This document shows positions 34,325 through 43,353 of a DNA stretch of 64,000 bases, one piece after another. The notes under the pieces are model-generated. The model ran no database searches. It was not told the DNA's origin and saw only the letters and a program-made list of their open reading frames with translations. The position numbers and the translations under genes were made by a program. How positions within the stretch are numbered: the stretch's first letter is position 1; each line of letters starts with the position of its first letter. Source of the DNA: Rhodospirillaceae bacterium (GTDB lineage Bacteria; Pseudomonadota; Alphaproteobacteria; Azospirillales; Azospirillaceae); assembly GCA_029267445.1 (NCBI GenBank), contig JAJUIU010000002.1, forward strand, positions 1 through 64,000, in the 5' to 3' direction.

Positions 34325-34498
34325 ATGCCGATCCGGACCGAACAGGAGCTCGAACGGGCTGTGCAGGAGTTCCAGACCCTGCGCGACGCGCCGGAGGACA
34401 GCGACCGGGGCCGCCGCCGGGCGGAGCTGGACGCCGACATCAAGGCCTTCTACGTCACCAACGCCGAGTCGCTGCGGAAGGCCAAGCCGCCCCGTTGA
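34325..34498 (+). CDS. Small hypothetical protein, 57 residues
   Basis: A short open reading frame not otherwise marked, from ATG at 34325 to TGA at 34498. It has GGAG about 9 bases upstream. The product is highly charged and likely helical (EQELERAVQEFQTLRD, then RRRAELDADIKAFYV), with no Cys and a KAKPPR end. The upstream gap to the fusion gene is 78 bp and the SET-domain gene follows within 12 bp, so cotranscription is likely. Function unknown. Confidence 0.65.
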   Translation: MPIRTEQELERAVQEFQTLRDAPEDSDRGRRRAELDADIKAFYVTNAESLRKAKPPR

Positions 34499-34509
34499 GG
34501 CGCGCCCGC

Positions 34510-34908
34510 TTGGACGGTCTCCTCAACGGCACCGGCGCCGGCCGCCTCGCCGTGCGCGATCTGGCCGGGAAGGGGCGGGGCGTGGTGGCGCTGACGCCGT
34601 TCCGCGCGGGCGAGCTGATCGACAGCGCGCCGGTCCTGGTGCTGCCGGCGGACGAGCGCCGGATCGCCGAGCGCACCCGCATCTCCAACTACTGGTTCTA
34701 CTGGCAGGACGGTGGGGAGGACGACTGGACCGCCGCCATCGCGCTCGGCCCCGTCAGCCTGTGCAACCATTCGCAGGCACCCAACGCCTCCTTCGCCGCC
34801 GACACGGACGCGGGGCGCATCGACCTTGTGGCGCTGCGTGATATAGAGGCGGGCGAGGAAGTGACGTTCGACTATGGCTGCGAGCTCTGGTTCGACGTCC
34901 GCGACTGA
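34510..34908 (+). CDS. SET-domain protein (putative lysine methyltransferase)
   Basis: A 132-residue free-standing SET domain. The hallmarks are GRGVVALTPFRAGELI at the start, SLCNHSQAPNA (NHS motif) and the C-terminal TFDYG tyrosine. It could methylate a lysine of a bacterial protein with SAM; the post-SET Cys cluster is absent. No ATG lies in frame at the right place: the TTG at 34510 with GAGG 9 bases upstream is chosen, with another TTG at 34495 overlapping the stop of the small gene before it. Confidence 0.85.
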   Translation: MDGLLNGTGAGRLAVRDLAGKGRGVVALTPFRAGELIDSAPVLVLPADERRIAERTRISNYWFYWQDGGEDDWTAAIALGPVSLCNHSQAPNASFAADTDAGRIDLVALRDIEAGEEVTFDYGCELWFDVRD

Positions 34909-34934
34909 CGTCCGAACCGTTGGGGAGCGCGCCC

Positions 34935-35162
34935 GTGCGACGTGGGGAAGTCTGCTATCACTGCCGTTTCTGGCTGGGCGCCGGCCCGCGCGAGAAGGGC
35001 CCCAAGGGCCAGTGCCGGCGCTTCCCGCCTGTAGTGACCGACCGCGCCCCCGCCGGAAGCTGGCCCACCACCGGGCAGAACGACTGGTGCGGCGAATGGC
35101 AGCGCGCCGTCGGCCGCGCCGCGGCACCGGAGGAGGCGGGCACCCTTTACGACGAGCTTTGA
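34935..35162 (+). CDS. Small four-cysteine protein, likely metal-binding
   Basis: A 75-residue protein with CYHC near the start, then GQCRRFPP and NDWCGEW, so four Cys arranged as CxxC, C and C. The pattern (C-x2-C-x-FW, G-x-CRR-x-PP, WCGE) recurs in small proteins of many proteobacteria and suggests a zinc or iron site. The GTG at 34935 has GGGGAG about 8 bases upstream; a TTG at 34920 is in frame but less likely. Function unknown. Confidence 0.8.
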   Translation: MRRGEVCYHCRFWLGAGPREKGPKGQCRRFPPVVTDRAPAGSWPTTGQNDWCGEWQRAVGRAAAPEEAGTLYDEL

Positions 35163-35184
35163 GACAGCGCGCGCTTCGAAACGC

Positions 35185-35215
35185 GAAAGGGCCGGACGTT
35201 TCCATCCGGCCCTTC
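35185..35215 (-). terminator. Hairpin terminator after tRNA-Asn
   Basis: GAAAGGGCCGGA (35185-35196) pairs with TCCGGCCCTTC (35205-35215) around an 8-base loop. On the minus strand it follows the tRNA-Asn and is followed by TTTCGCGTTTC. It may also end rightward transcription from the four-cysteine gene. Confidence 0.75.
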
Positions 35216-35220
35216 GTCAT

Positions 35221-35296
<76 letters not shown>

Positions 35297-35355
35297 TCAG
35301 TACCGCTCGGCTGAATCGCCCCGTTCCGGGGGCCGCCCCGCCTGCGGTGGGCGGC

Positions 35356-35384
35356 TATATAGCAAAGCGGTCCCGGCCATGCAA
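35356..35384 (-). promoter_or_regulatory. Promoter of tRNA-Asn
   Basis: On the minus strand TTGCAT and TATATA are 17 bp apart, about 60 bp before the tRNA. Good spacing and -10 for a stable RNA gene. Confidence 0.55.
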
Positions 35385-35507
35385 ACCCCCATTCGAAAGA
35401 ATTTCCAAGGGGCCCCTCGGGGCTGTGACCGGCATGGCTCCGGCGGGCTTGGAAGCCGGACCTGGCGCGTCTAGGGTCTCACCACCCATCTTGCGAGGAC
35501 CCCGCCC

Positions 35508-36131
35508 ATGGCCGCGCACGGCCGCGACTCCGCCCTCCCAGACGACACGCGCAACCCCTGGACCGTGCATGCGGCCGAAACCCGCTACAGCAATCCCTGG
35601 ATCACCGTCGTCCATCACGAGGTGACCAATCCGGGCGGCGGTCCCGGCATCTACGGCGTGGTGCGCTACCGCAACCACGCGGTCGGCGCCATCCCGGTCG
35701 ACGCGGATGGTGCCACCTGGATCGTCGGCCAGTACCGATTCCCGCTCGGCCGGTACAGCTGGGAGATCCCCGAGGGCGGCGCTCCCGACGGCACTCCGCC
35801 GCTGGAGACGGCCGTGCGCGAGCTGCGGGAGGAGACGGGCCTTTCCGCCGGCCGCTGGCTGGAGCTGATGCGGATGGACCTGTCCAACAGCGTGACGGAC
35901 GAGGAGGCCACGCTCTACGTCGCCTGGGACGTCGTGGCCGGCGACTCGGCACCGGAGGAGACAGAGCGTCTGGCCGTCCGCCGCCTGCCGCTGGGGGAGG
36001 CGGTGGCAATGGCGATGGACGGCCGGATCACCGACGCCATGAGCGTGGCCGGCCTGATCAAGCTGAAGCTGCTCGCCCTTGAGGGCGGCCTGCCCGCCGA
36101 CCTGATGGCGAGGGTGCGCCGCGGCCTGTAG
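35508..36131 (+). CDS. NUDIX hydrolase (ADP-sugar pyrophosphatase type)
   Basis: A 207-residue NUDIX hydrolase. The box spans residues about 91-113 (GAPDGTPPLETAVRELREETG), after WEIPEG. It resembles ADP-ribose and nucleotide-sugar pyrophosphatases. The N-terminal TVHAAETRYSNPWITVVHHEVTNP strand pattern is typical. It is a single gene in a gap between tRNA-Asn and the TerB-like gene. Substrate not clear. Confidence 0.92.
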   Translation: MAAHGRDSALPDDTRNPWTVHAAETRYSNPWITVVHHEVTNPGGGPGIYGVVRYRNHAVGAIPVDADGATWIVGQYRFPLGRYSWEIPEGGAPDGTPPLETAVRELREETGLSAGRWLELMRMDLSNSVTDEEATLYVAWDVVAGDSAPEETERLAVRRLPLGEAVAMAMDGRITDAMSVAGLIKLKLLALEGGLPADLMARVRRGL

Positions 36132-36155
36132 GGCCGCGACTGGGGCCGCAATCGG

Positions 36156-36175
36156 GGCCGGGTCCTTGCCCGGCC
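36156..36175. terminator. Hairpin between convergent NUDIX and TerB-like genes
   Basis: GGCCGGG and CCCGGCC pair over 7 bp around a 6-base loop in the 48-bp convergent gap. There is no U-run; it may act in both directions. Confidence 0.4.
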
Positions 36176-36179
36176 GGTC

Positions 36180-36632
36180 TCAGGCCAGGAGCGCGTCGGG
36201 CGCGTGGTTCATCAGGTGGCAGATGCGCCGGAGCGTGGCCTTCTCGTCGTCGCTGAAGGTGCCGTCCACCGTGGCGATGACGGCGCAGGCCTTGGCGATG
36301 ATCTCCGCGTCCTTGGCGCGGTCGCGCATGCGGGTCAGCTTGCGCATGGCGTGCGCCTCGCCGTCCACATAGTCGAAGTAATAGAGCTCGGAGATGCGCT
36401 CGAACTCCTCGACCGCGTCCATCGTGTCGAAGACGTGCAGATGCTCCGTCTCCTTGATCAGCTTGATCATCCGGGCCTTCTCGGCCTGGCTGAAATGGCC
36501 GTCGGCGTAGGCGATCAGGGCGCAGCCCGCCATAACCGCCTTGAACAGATCCTCATGCTCCTGCCGCTGCACCTGGCGCAGCACCTCGCTCTTCACGGAG
36601 TCGAACGATTCCTTGATCCAGGACAGCGGCAT
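36180..36632 (-). CDS. TerB-like tellurite-resistance/helical domain protein
   Basis: A 150-residue helical protein of the TerB type. Characteristic segments are CALIAYADGHFSQAEKARMI and ATVDGTFSDDEKATLRRICHL, each with an acidic loop (DGHFSQAE, DGTFSDDE) that may bind metal. TerB-like proteins are linked to stress sensing at the membrane. No other ter genes lie nearby, so tellurite resistance itself is not implied. The ATG at 36632 has GGGGGAT upstream. Confidence 0.88.
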   Translation of the reverse strand: MPLSWIKESFDSVKSEVLRQVQRQEHEDLFKAVMAGCALIAYADGHFSQAEKARMIKLIKETEHLHVFDTMDAVEEFERISELYYFDYVDGEAHAMRKLTRMRDRAKDAEIIAKACAVIATVDGTFSDDEKATLRRICHLMNHAPDALLA

Positions 36633-36762
36633 GGATGATCCCCCGGGGTTCCGAAACGCGGGTGGGAGGGTAAGTGCGCCGCGCGGCGCTGTCCAGACGC
36701 GCGTCGCGCCCGCGCTGAAAGCGGATCGGGTTCGTCTAAGGGCTTGGGCCTGAAGGGCTCTC

Positions 36763-36836
36763 TGGAGGCACGGCCGGGAATCGAACCCGGGTTCACGGAT
36801 TTGCAGTCCGTTGCATCACCACTCTGCCACCGCGCC
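36763..36836 (-). tRNA. tRNA-Cys (anticodon GCA)
   Basis: A 74-base cloverleaf on the minus strand: acceptor GGCGCGG with CCGTGCC (one G-T pair), anticodon stem ACGGA/TCCGT around CTGCAAA (anticodon GCA), GGTTCGATTCC T arm, encoded CCA. Confidence 0.97.
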
Positions 36837-36921
36837 GGTGAGAGCCGGCGCCGACCGGGCCGGATCCGCCCGCGCGGGGAGCGCGGGCCGACGGATGGGG
36901 CGGTCGGCACCCAGGCCGCGA

Positions 36922-36951
36922 GATATAGGCCCCCGCCCGAGCGGCGGTCAA
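36922..36951 (-). promoter_or_regulatory. Promoter of tRNA-Cys
   Basis: On the minus strand TTGACC and TATATC are 18 bp apart, about 85 bp before the tRNA. A near-consensus -35 supports a strong promoter. Confidence 0.55.
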
Positions 36952-37027
36952 GCGTCGCCATGGAGGCTCACCGCCCGGGGCGTCGTCCGCTCCGTGGGGC
37001 AAAGCGGGGCGGGGACCGCCGCGTCGA

Positions 37028-37056
37028 TTGTGTTCCGCTCGGGCGGCGGATATATA
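37028..37056 (+). promoter_or_regulatory. Promoter of the pcm-rhodanese-tolC operon
   Basis: TTGTGT and TATATA are 17 bp apart, with the -10 ending 60 bp before the pcm-like start. It is the AT-richest spot in this 280-bp gap. Confidence 0.5.
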
Positions 37057-37116
37057 GCGTCTCGCCGGGCGGCAGCCCGCCTTCCGGCGCCGTGTCCTTC
37101 CCCATCCGAATCCGCC

Positions 37117-37782
37117 ATGCCTCCAGCCACGGACTACTCAGCCGCCCGGATCAACATGGTCGAGGGCCAGCTCCGGCCGAACCGGCTGACCGACCTGCGC
37201 GCGGTGGACGCCTTCCTGGCCGTCCCGCGCGAGCTTTTCGTCCCGAAGGCGCTGCGCGGCATCGCCTACGTGGACGAGGACATCCATGTCGGGGGCGGCC
37301 GCCACCTGCTGGAGCCGATGGTGCTCGCGCGCCTGATCCAGGAGCTGCGCGTCGGCCGGGAGGACGTGGTCCTCGACATCGGCTGCGCCACCGGCTACTC
37401 CGCCGCCGTGCTGGGCCGCATGGCGGCCACCGTCGTGGCGCTGGAGAGCGACCCCGACCTGGCAGAGGTCGCCACACGCAACCTCGTCGCCGCCGGCATC
37501 GACAACGCGCTGGTCATGCGCGGCCCGCTGGCCGACGGCTGGTCGGCACAGGCGCCGTACGACGTGATCCTGCTCGACGGTGCGGTGACCCGGATTCCGG
37601 ACACGCTTTTCGAACAGCTCTCGGACGGTGGGCGGCTGGCCGCCGTCGTCCAGGGGGATGGGCCCGTCGGCAAGGCGCGGCTCTATCAGAAGGTTGACGG
37701 CATCGTCTCCGGACGCACCGTCTTCGAGGCGTCCTGCCGGACGCTCCCCGGCTTCGAGCCGCGGGACGGTTTCGTGTTCTAG
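37117..37782 (+). CDS. Protein-L-isoaspartate O-methyltransferase-like protein
   Basis: A 221-residue SAM methyltransferase of the PCMT family: an N-terminal NMVEGQLRPNRLTDLRAVDAF, PRELFVP, and motif I VLDIGCATGYSAAVL. The motif differs from classical Pcm (GTGSGYQ), so it is the diverged alphaproteobacterial form found beside rhodanese and tolC. It may not repair isoaspartate. The ATG at 37117 gives the family start; the longer frame upstream is not coding. It is the first gene of the operon. Confidence 0.9.
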   Translation: MPPATDYSAARINMVEGQLRPNRLTDLRAVDAFLAVPRELFVPKALRGIAYVDEDIHVGGGRHLLEPMVLARLIQELRVGREDVVLDIGCATGYSAAVLGRMAATVVALESDPDLAEVATRNLVAAGIDNALVMRGPLADGWSAQAPYDVILLDGAVTRIPDTLFEQLSDGGRLAAVVQGDGPVGKARLYQKVDGIVSGRTVFEASCRTLPGFEPRDGFVF

Positions 37783-37796
37783 CCCCCGGGTCCGCG

Positions 37797-38123
37797 ATGG
37801 ATCGGCCCCGGGCGATCGAGGTGGAGGAGTTGAGCGGGATGCGCGCGGACGGGGCGCCGCACGCCATCCTGGATGTCCGAGAGCCGTGGGAAATTGAACT
37901 TTCCGCCATCGAGGGCAGCATCTACATTCCCCTGGGCGTACTCCCTATGCGGGTGGGGGAGTTGCCCAAAGACCGGCCGCTGGTGGTGCTCTGCCACCAC
38001 GGCTTCCGCAGCGCCCAGGCGACAGCCTGGCTCCGCAATCAGGGTTTCGAGTTGGCGGTCAATCTCACAGGCGGCATCGACGCCTGGGCCCGCCGGGTCG
38101 ATCCCAGCCTGAAGGTGTATTGA
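37797..38123 (+). CDS. Rhodanese-domain protein
   Basis: A 108-residue single-domain rhodanese with the active-site loop LCHHGFRS and catalytic Cys66, after ILDVREPWE. It transfers sulfane sulfur, perhaps from thiosulfate. It lies 14 bp after the pcm-like gene and 3 bp before tolC, an order well known in alphaproteobacteria. Its link to the outer-membrane channel is unclear. Confidence 0.93.
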   Translation: MDRPRAIEVEELSGMRADGAPHAILDVREPWEIELSAIEGSIYIPLGVLPMRVGELPKDRPLVVLCHHGFRSAQATAWLRNQGFELAVNLTGGIDAWARRVDPSLKVY

Positions 38124-38126
38124 TCC

Positions 38127-39494
38127 ATGCTCGCCAAGACCCACAGCATCCGCCGCGTCCTTCTGTCGACACTTCCCGCGGTCGCCCTGGCGGTCGGCCT
38201 CGCCGGCCCGGTGTCGGCCCAGTCGCTGGAGGAGGCGCTGGCCGCCGCCTACCAGTCCAATCCCACGCTCGAGGCGCAGCGCGCCCAGCTCCGCGCCACG
38301 GACGAGCTGGTGCCGCAGGCCCGGTCCGGCTTCCTGCCGAACGTCGAGATCTCCGGCGACGTCGGACGCGTCCGCACGGAACAGGGCGCCCAGGTCGGCG
38401 TGATCTCGCCGCGCAACGTCGACCTCAACGTGTCGCAGCCGATCTATCGCGGCGGCCGGACCAGCGCCGGCGTCAGCCGCGCCGAGAACCTGGTGCAGTC
38501 CCAGCGCGCCACGCTGATCGCGGCGGAGCAGGACGTGCTGCTCGACGCCGCCACCGCCTATCTGAACGTCGTCCGCGACCAGGCGGTGCTGGACCTGAAC
38601 ATAAACAACGAGCAGGTGCTGCGCCGCCAGCTCGAGGCCTCGCAGGACCGCTTCCGGGTCGGCGAGATCACCCGCACGGACGTCAGCCAGGCCGAATCCC
38701 GCCTGGCCCGCGCCCTGGCCGACCGCATCCAAGCCGAAGGGCTGCTCAGCGCGTCGCGCGCCGAATACGCCCGTCTGGTCGGTGCCGCTCCCGGCAAGCT
38801 GAATCAGCCGTCGCCCACCATCGCGCTGCCGAACACGCTGGACGAGACGGTGTCGCTGGCCGTGGACAACAACCCCACCGTGATCTCCGCCAAGTTCGCG
38901 GAAGCCGCGGCTGAGGACGGCGTCGATGTCGCCCGCGGGCAGCTCCTGCCGTCGGTCTCGGTGGTCGGCAATGTCGGCCGCAGCTGGAACCAGACCCGCC
39001 AGGACACCTTCTCCGATTCGGCGTCGGTCGTCGCCCGCGTCACGGTTCCGCTCTATCAGGCGGGCCTCGCCACGGCCCAGGTCCGCGAGGCGAAGCAGAC
39101 CGCGAGCCAGCGCCGCGCCCAGGTGGAGGCCCAGGTCCGCGCCTCGCGGGAGGTCGCGATCCGCGCCTGGGAGGCGCTGGTGACGGCGCGGGCCAGCATC
39201 CAGGCCCTGCGCTCGCAGGTCCGCTCCGCCGAGATCGCGCTGGAAGGCGTGCGTCAGGAGGCGACGGTCGGCTCGCGCACCGTGCTGGACGTGCTGGACG
39301 CCGAGCAGGAGCTTCTGAACGCCCGCGTGCAGCTGGTCCGCTCCCAGCGCGACGAGCTGGTGGCCGCCTTCCAGGTCCTCTCCGCCACGGGTCAGCTCAC
39401 GGCCGGCCGCCTCGGCCTGCCGGTCCAGAGCTACGACTATGAGGCCAATTACCGCGAGGTTCGGAACAAGCTTTGGGGCACATCGATCGACTGA
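38127..39494 (+). CDS. tolC: TolC-family outer-membrane efflux channel
   Basis: A 455-residue outer-membrane factor. The signal peptide ends GPVSAQ (residues 1-31). Two repeated OEP halves follow, with SLEEALAAAYQSNPTLEAQRA at the start of the first and SLAVDNNPTVISAKFAEAAAE opening the second. The protein forms the trimeric exit duct for type I secretion and multidrug pumps. It ends an operon with pcm-like and rhodanese genes, followed by a strong terminator. Confidence 0.95.
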   Translation: MLAKTHSIRRVLLSTLPAVALAVGLAGPVSAQSLEEALAAAYQSNPTLEAQRAQLRATDELVPQARSGFLPNVEISGDVGRVRTEQGAQVGVISPRNVDLNVSQPIYRGGRTSAGVSRAENLVQSQRATLIAAEQDVLLDAATAYLNVVRDQAVLDLNINNEQVLRRQLEASQDRFRVGEITRTDVSQAESRLARALADRIQAEGLLSASRAEYARLVGAAPGKLNQPSPTIALPNTLDETVSLAVDNNPTVISAKFAEAAAEDGVDVARGQLLPSVSVVGNVGRSWNQTRQDTFSDSASVVARVTVPLYQAGLATAQVREAKQTASQRRAQVEAQVRASREVAIRAWEALVTARASIQALRSQVRSAEIALEGVRQEATVGSRTVLDVLDAEQELLNARVQLVRSQRDELVAAFQVLSATGQLTAGRLGLPVQSYDYEANYREVRNKLWGTSID

Positions 39495-39520
39495 TCGGCA
39501 TCATCGGTGGGACCGGCGCG

Positions 39521-39569
39521 CCCGGCGAAACACCCCCGCATGAACGCGGTGGAGTTTCGCCGGGTTCTG
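39521..39569 (+). terminator. Terminator of the tolC operon
   Basis: CCCGGCGAAAC (39521-39531) and GTTTCGCCGGG (39554-39564) are perfectly inverted over 11 bp, with a nested CCGC/GCGG hairpin inside, followed by TTCTG. Confidence 0.85.
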
Positions 39570-39614
39570 TCCTAGGCTTCCGCGTAAAGCAAAAAGCAGT
39601 CGGGTTACTCTGAG

Positions 39615-40235
39615 ATGGCGGACAAGGGCGCACAAGAACCATCGATGGAGGAGATCCTCGCCTCCATTCGCAGGATCATCTCCGAGGACAGCGACACCCC
39701 GGCCGCGGCTCCGGCGGAGGAGGCGGCCCCGCCGCCCCCCGCGCCCGAGCCCGAAGCGCCGCCCCCACCCCCACCGCCACCGCCCCCGCCGGCTCCGCCG
39801 CCCCCGGCCATGGCGATGGACGAGCCGGACGATTTCCCGGAGCCCGATCCCGAACCTGAGCCGGAGCCGGAGCCGGAGCCCGAGGAGGATGTCCTCGAAC
39901 TGACGCAGGAAGCGCCGGACGAGCCGGCGATGGCCGATCCGTTCGACGACATGCCGCCGCCGCCCCGGCGCCGGCCGCCGATGGACGACATGCTCATGTC
40001 GGAATCCACGGCGGAGGCTGCCAGCCGCGCCTTCTCCGGCCTCGCCGGCTTCCGCCGCGGTCCCAGCCTGATGGGCGACGGGCCGGTCGGGCGCAGCGAC
40101 CTGACGCTGGAGGAGATCGTCTACCACCTGGCCCGGCCGATCATCCGGGAGTGGCTGGACGACAACCTGCCCCAGCTGGTGGAGCGGCTGGTGAAGCGGG
40201 AGATCGAGAAGGTCGTACGGCGCGGCCTCGACTGA
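39615..40235 (+). CDS. popZ: PopZ-like polar organising protein (DUF2497)
   Basis: A 206-residue acidic PopZ homologue. The N-terminal helix SMEEILASIRRIISED (about residues 10-25) binds client proteins, the middle is a Pro/Glu-rich disordered linker with an unbroken Pro run near 50-60 and a PEPEPE repeat near 78-90, and the C-terminal helices (DLTLEEIVYHLARPIIREWL onward) drive oligomerisation. PopZ anchors the chromosome origin at the cell pole. It is a single gene between two terminators, in front of valS. Confidence 0.92.
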   Translation: MADKGAQEPSMEEILASIRRIISEDSDTPAAAPAEEAAPPPPAPEPEAPPPPPPPPPPPAPPPPAMAMDEPDDFPEPDPEPEPEPEPEPEEDVLELTQEAPDEPAMADPFDDMPPPPRRRPPMDDMLMSESTAEAASRAFSGLAGFRRGPSLMGDGPVGRSDLTLEEIVYHLARPIIREWLDDNLPQLVERLVKREIEKVVRRGLD

Positions 40236-40266
40236 CGCGCCGTCTCCCTGTCATTCCGAATCAAGA

Positions 40267-40304
40267 AGGGGCGGCCCCCGCGCGGTGCCGCCCCTCTTCA
40301 TTTT
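40267..40304 (+). terminator. Terminator of popZ
   Basis: AGGGGCGGC (40267-40275) pairs with GCCGCCCCT (40287-40295), an 11-base loop, then CTTCATTTT. Confidence 0.85.
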
Positions 40305-40358
40305 CGCCCCCGCTTCCTCTATCACACCCCGTCACGTCAGACCCGAAGGCCCTGGGAC

Positions 40359-43055
40359 ATGCTGGACAAGACCTTTTCCCCCGCCGAGGTGGAGCCCAAG
40401 CACTACAAGCGCTGGGAGGAGGCGAACGCCTTCGCGGCCCATGTCGACAGCGACCGGCGGCCCTACGTCATCATGATGCCGCCGCCCAACGTGACGGGCA
40501 GTCTGCACATGGGCCACGCGCTGACCTTCACGCTGCAGGACGTGCTGATCCGCTTCAACCGGATGCGGGGCCTCGACGCGCTGTGGCAGCCGGGCCAGGA
40601 CCATGCCGGCATCGCCACCCAGATGGTGGTGGAACGGAACCTCGCGGCGGAGGGGCTGACCCGCCAGGGCCTGGGCCGGGAGAAGTTCCTGGAAGTCGCC
40701 TGGGAGTGGAAGGAGAAGTCCGGCGGGACCATCTCGCGCCAGCTCCGCACGCTGGGTGCGAGCGCCGACTGGGCGCGCGACCGCTTCACCCTGGACGAGG
40801 GGCTGAACCGCGCGGTGCGCAAGGTCTTCGTCGACCTCTACCGCGAGGGGCTGATCTACCGCGACAAGCGGCTGGTGAACTGGGACCCCAAGCTGCACAC
40901 CGCCATCTCCGACCTGGAGGTCGAGCAGAAGGAGGTGAACGGCAATCTCTGGCACTTCCGCTATCCGATCGACGGCGAGGAGGGCCGCTTCATCACCGTG
41001 GCCACCACCCGGCCGGAGACGATGCTGGCCGACACCGCCGTGGCCGTGCATCCGGAGGATGAGCGCTACAAGGACCTGATCGGCAGGAAGGTCCGGCTGC
41101 CGCTGGTCGGCCGCCTGATCCCGATCGTGGCCGACGAGTACGCCGATCCGGCCACCGGCTCCGGTGCGGTGAAGATCACGCCCGCGCACGATTTCAACGA
41201 TTTCGAAGTCGGCCGCCGCCACGGCCTGCCGCTGATCAACCTGCTGGACCGCGACGGCCGCATCCTGGAGACGTTCGAGTGCTACGCGCCCAAGGCGGGC
41301 GGGGCCGGCCTGGACGCCTTCGCCGAGCCGGTGCCGGAGGCTTATCGCGGGCTCGACCGGTTCGAAGCCCGCAAGCGCGTCGTCGCCGACCTGGAGGCGC
41401 TGGGGCTGGTGGAGAAGATCGACCCGCACAAGCACACGGTGCCGCACGGCGACCGGTCGGGCGTGGTGATCGAGCCCTGGCTGACCGACCAATGGTACTG
41501 CGACGCGCGCACCCTGGCGAAGCCCGCCATCGAGGCGGTGGAGCGGGGCCGCACCGTGTTCGTCCCGCGCCAGTGGGAGAACACCTATTTCGAATGGATG
41601 CGCAACATCCAGCCCTGGTGCATCAGCCGCCAGCTCTGGTGGGGGCACCAGATCCCGGCCTGGTTCGGCCCGGACGGCAAGGTGTTCGTCGCGGAGACGG
41701 AGGAGCAGGCGAAGGCCGAGGCGCACGCGCACTACGGCCGGGACGAGGCGCTGACCCGCGATCCGGACGTGCTGGACACATGGTTCAGCTCCGCCCTCTG
41801 GCCCTTCAGCACGCTCGGCTGGCCGGAGGAGCTGCCCGAGGTGAAGCGGTACTATCCCGGCGACGTGCTGGTGACCGGCTTCGACATCATCTTCTTCTGG
41901 GTGGCCCGGATGATGATGATGGGCCTGCACTTCATGGGCGACGTGCCGTTCCGCACCGTCTACATCCACGCCCTCGTCCGCGACGAGAAGGGGGCGAAGA
42001 TGTCCAAGTCCAAGGGCAACATCATCGACCCGCTGGAGGTGACGGCCCAGTACGGCACCGACGCGCTGCGCTTCACCCTGGCCGCCATGGCCGCCCAGGG
42101 CCGCGACATCAAGCTCGCCGTCGGCCGGGTGGAGGGTTACCGCAACTTCGCGACCAAGCTGTGGAACGCGGCCCGCTTCACCCAGATGAACGGGGTGGAG
42201 CGGGTGGCGGGCTTCGATCCCTCCACGGCCAGGCTGACCGTGAACCGCTGGATCGTCGGCTCCGTCCAGCAGGCGGCCGCCCGGGTGACCGACGCGCTCG
42301 ACGCCTACAAGTTCAACGAGGCCGCCGCCGCCCTCTACGGCTTCGCCTGGAACACCTTCTGCGACTGGTACCTGGAATTCACCAAGCCGATCCTGAACGG
42401 CGAGGACGAGGCCGCCAAGGCGGAGACGCGGGCCACCACGGCCTGGGTGCTGGACCGCATCCTGCACCTGCTGCACCCCCTGATGCCCTTCCTGACGGAG
42501 GAGCTGCACGAGAAGCTGGGCGGGCAGGGGCTGCTGATCGGGGCCGCATGGCCCAAGGCCGACCCCGGCCTCATCGATGCCGCCGCCGGCGCTGAGATGG
42601 ACTGGGTCGTCGACCTCATCTCCACCGTCCGGGCCATCCGGGCGGAGATGAACGTGCCGCCGTCGGCCCAGATTCCGCTGATCCTGCGCGACGCCGGGGC
42701 GGACGCCCGCCGCTTCGTGGCGACGCACCGGGACCTGATCCTGCGCCTCGCCCGGCTGTCGGACATCGTCCTGTCCGACGGTGAACCGCCCAAGGGCAGC
42801 GCCCAGGCCGTCATCCCTGGCGCCACGCTGGTCCTGCCGCTGGCCGACTTCATCGACGTGGAGACGGAGAAGCAGCGCCTGACCAAGGACATCGCCAGGC
42901 TGGACCAGGAGATCGCGAAGATCGATGCCAAGCTCGGCAACCCGCAGTTCGTGGAGCGGGCGCCGGAGGAGGTGATCGAGGAACAGCGCGACCGCCGCGC
43001 CGAAGCCGAAGCCGCCGCCGCCAAACTGCGCGAGGCGCTGAAGCGGCTGGGGTGA
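40359..43055 (+). CDS. valS: Valyl-tRNA synthetase
   Basis: An 898-residue class I synthetase. The HIGH signature reads HMGH at residues 50-53 after [14 protein letters not shown] is at 547-551. The editing domain (about 190-330) includes [19 protein letters not shown] and [19 protein letters not shown]. The C-terminal coiled coil (about 830-890) ends LREALKRLG. All parts are full length. It attaches valine to tRNA-Val. It is probably monocistronic. Confidence 0.97.
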   Translation: MLDKTFSPAEVEPKHYKRWEEANAFAAHVDSDRRPYVIMMPPPNVTGSLHMGHALTFTLQDVLIRFNRMRGLDALWQPGQDHAGIATQMVVERNLAAEGLTRQGLGREKFLEVAWEWKEKSGGTISRQLRTLGASADWARDRFTLDEGLNRAVRKVFVDLYREGLIYRDKRLVNWDPKLHTAISDLEVEQKEVNGNLWHFRYPIDGEEGRFITVATTRPETMLADTAVAVHPEDERYKDLIGRKVRLPLVGRLIPIVADEYADPATGSGAVKITPAHDFNDFEVGRRHGLPLINLLDRDGRILETFECYAPKAGGAGLDAFAEPVPEAYRGLDRFEARKRVVADLEALGLVEKIDPHKHTVPHGDRSGVVIEPWLTDQWYCDARTLAKPAIEAVERGRTVFVPRQWENTYFEWMRNIQPWCISRQLWWGHQIPAWFGPDGKVFVAETEEQAKAEAHAHYGRDEALTRDPDVLDTWFSSALWPFSTLGWPEELPEVKRYYPGDVLVTGFDIIFFWVARMMMMGLHFMGDVPFRTVYIHALVRDEKGAKMSKSKGNIIDPLEVTAQYGTDALRFTLAAMAAQGRDIKLAVGRVEGYRNFATKLWNAARFTQMNGVERVAGFDPSTARLTVNRWIVGSVQQAAARVTDALDAYKFNEAAAALYGFAWNTFCDWYLEFTKPILNGEDEAAKAETRATTAWVLDRILHLLHPLMPFLTEELHEKLGGQGLLIGAAWPKADPGLIDAAAGAEMDWVVDLISTVRAIRAEMNVPPSAQIPLILRDAGADARRFVATHRDLILRLARLSDIVLSDGEPPKGSAQAVIPGATLVLPLADFIDVETEKQRLTKDIARLDQEIAKIDAKLGNPQFVERAPEEVIEEQRDRRAEAEAAAAKLREALKRLG

Positions 43056-43086
43056 GGCCTCGGGATTGCCTCCCGGCGCGCGGTTA

Positions 43087-43097
43087 GCTAAGTTAGC
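43087..43097. promoter_or_regulatory. Possible operator of the vapBC-type module
   Basis: A perfect dyad GCTAA-G-TTAGC, part of a TTAGC direct repeat, sits 19 bp before the antitoxin start. Phd/YefM antitoxins autoregulate through such palindromes. It may overlap the promoter. Confidence 0.45.
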
Positions 43098-43116
43098 CGC
43101 TCACCGGGAGGCCGCC

Positions 43117-43353
43117 ATGCCCCAGTACACCGTCCACGCCGCCAAGACGAACCTGTCGAAGCTGATCGAATCCGCCCTCAACGGGGAGGAGGTGGTCATC
43201 GCCCGCGGCGATGAGCCCGTGGTCAGGCTGGTGCCGGTCCGCAAGGCCAGGTTCAAGTTCGGTGTCCTTGCGAAGGAACTTGGCGACTCCAGTCCGGATT
43301 TCTTCGAACCGATGTCGGAGGAGGACCTGCGCCTTTGGGAGGGCGGTGAGTGA
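43117..43353 (+). CDS. Phd/YefM-family antitoxin
   Basis: A 78-residue antitoxin beginning PQYTVHAAKTNLSKLIESALNGEEVVIARGDEPVVRLVPV, the DNA-binding Phd/YefM fold. The C-terminal PDFFEPMSEEDLRLW would thread into the toxin. The ATG at 43117 has GGGAGG 6 bases upstream. It overlaps the toxin gene by 4 bp. No tail truncation is visible. Confidence 0.94.
   Translation: MPQYTVHAAKTNLSKLIESALNGEEVVIARGDEPVVRLVPVRKARFKFGVLAKELGDSSPDFFEPMSEEDLRLWEGGE

Noticed and set aside
30583-34908. A very long rightward open frame of about 1440 codons
   Set aside because: It runs antisense through cysK, alaX and the NUDIX gene and out of frame through the hydrolase-OsmC fusion. Only its last 132 codons match a family (SET domain). 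High GC content removes stop codons by chance.
39760-39890. Repeated CCGCC and GAGCC tracts as a possible repeat array
   Set aside because: They are low-complexity codons of the PopZ linker, with no spacers or direct repeats of CRISPR type.
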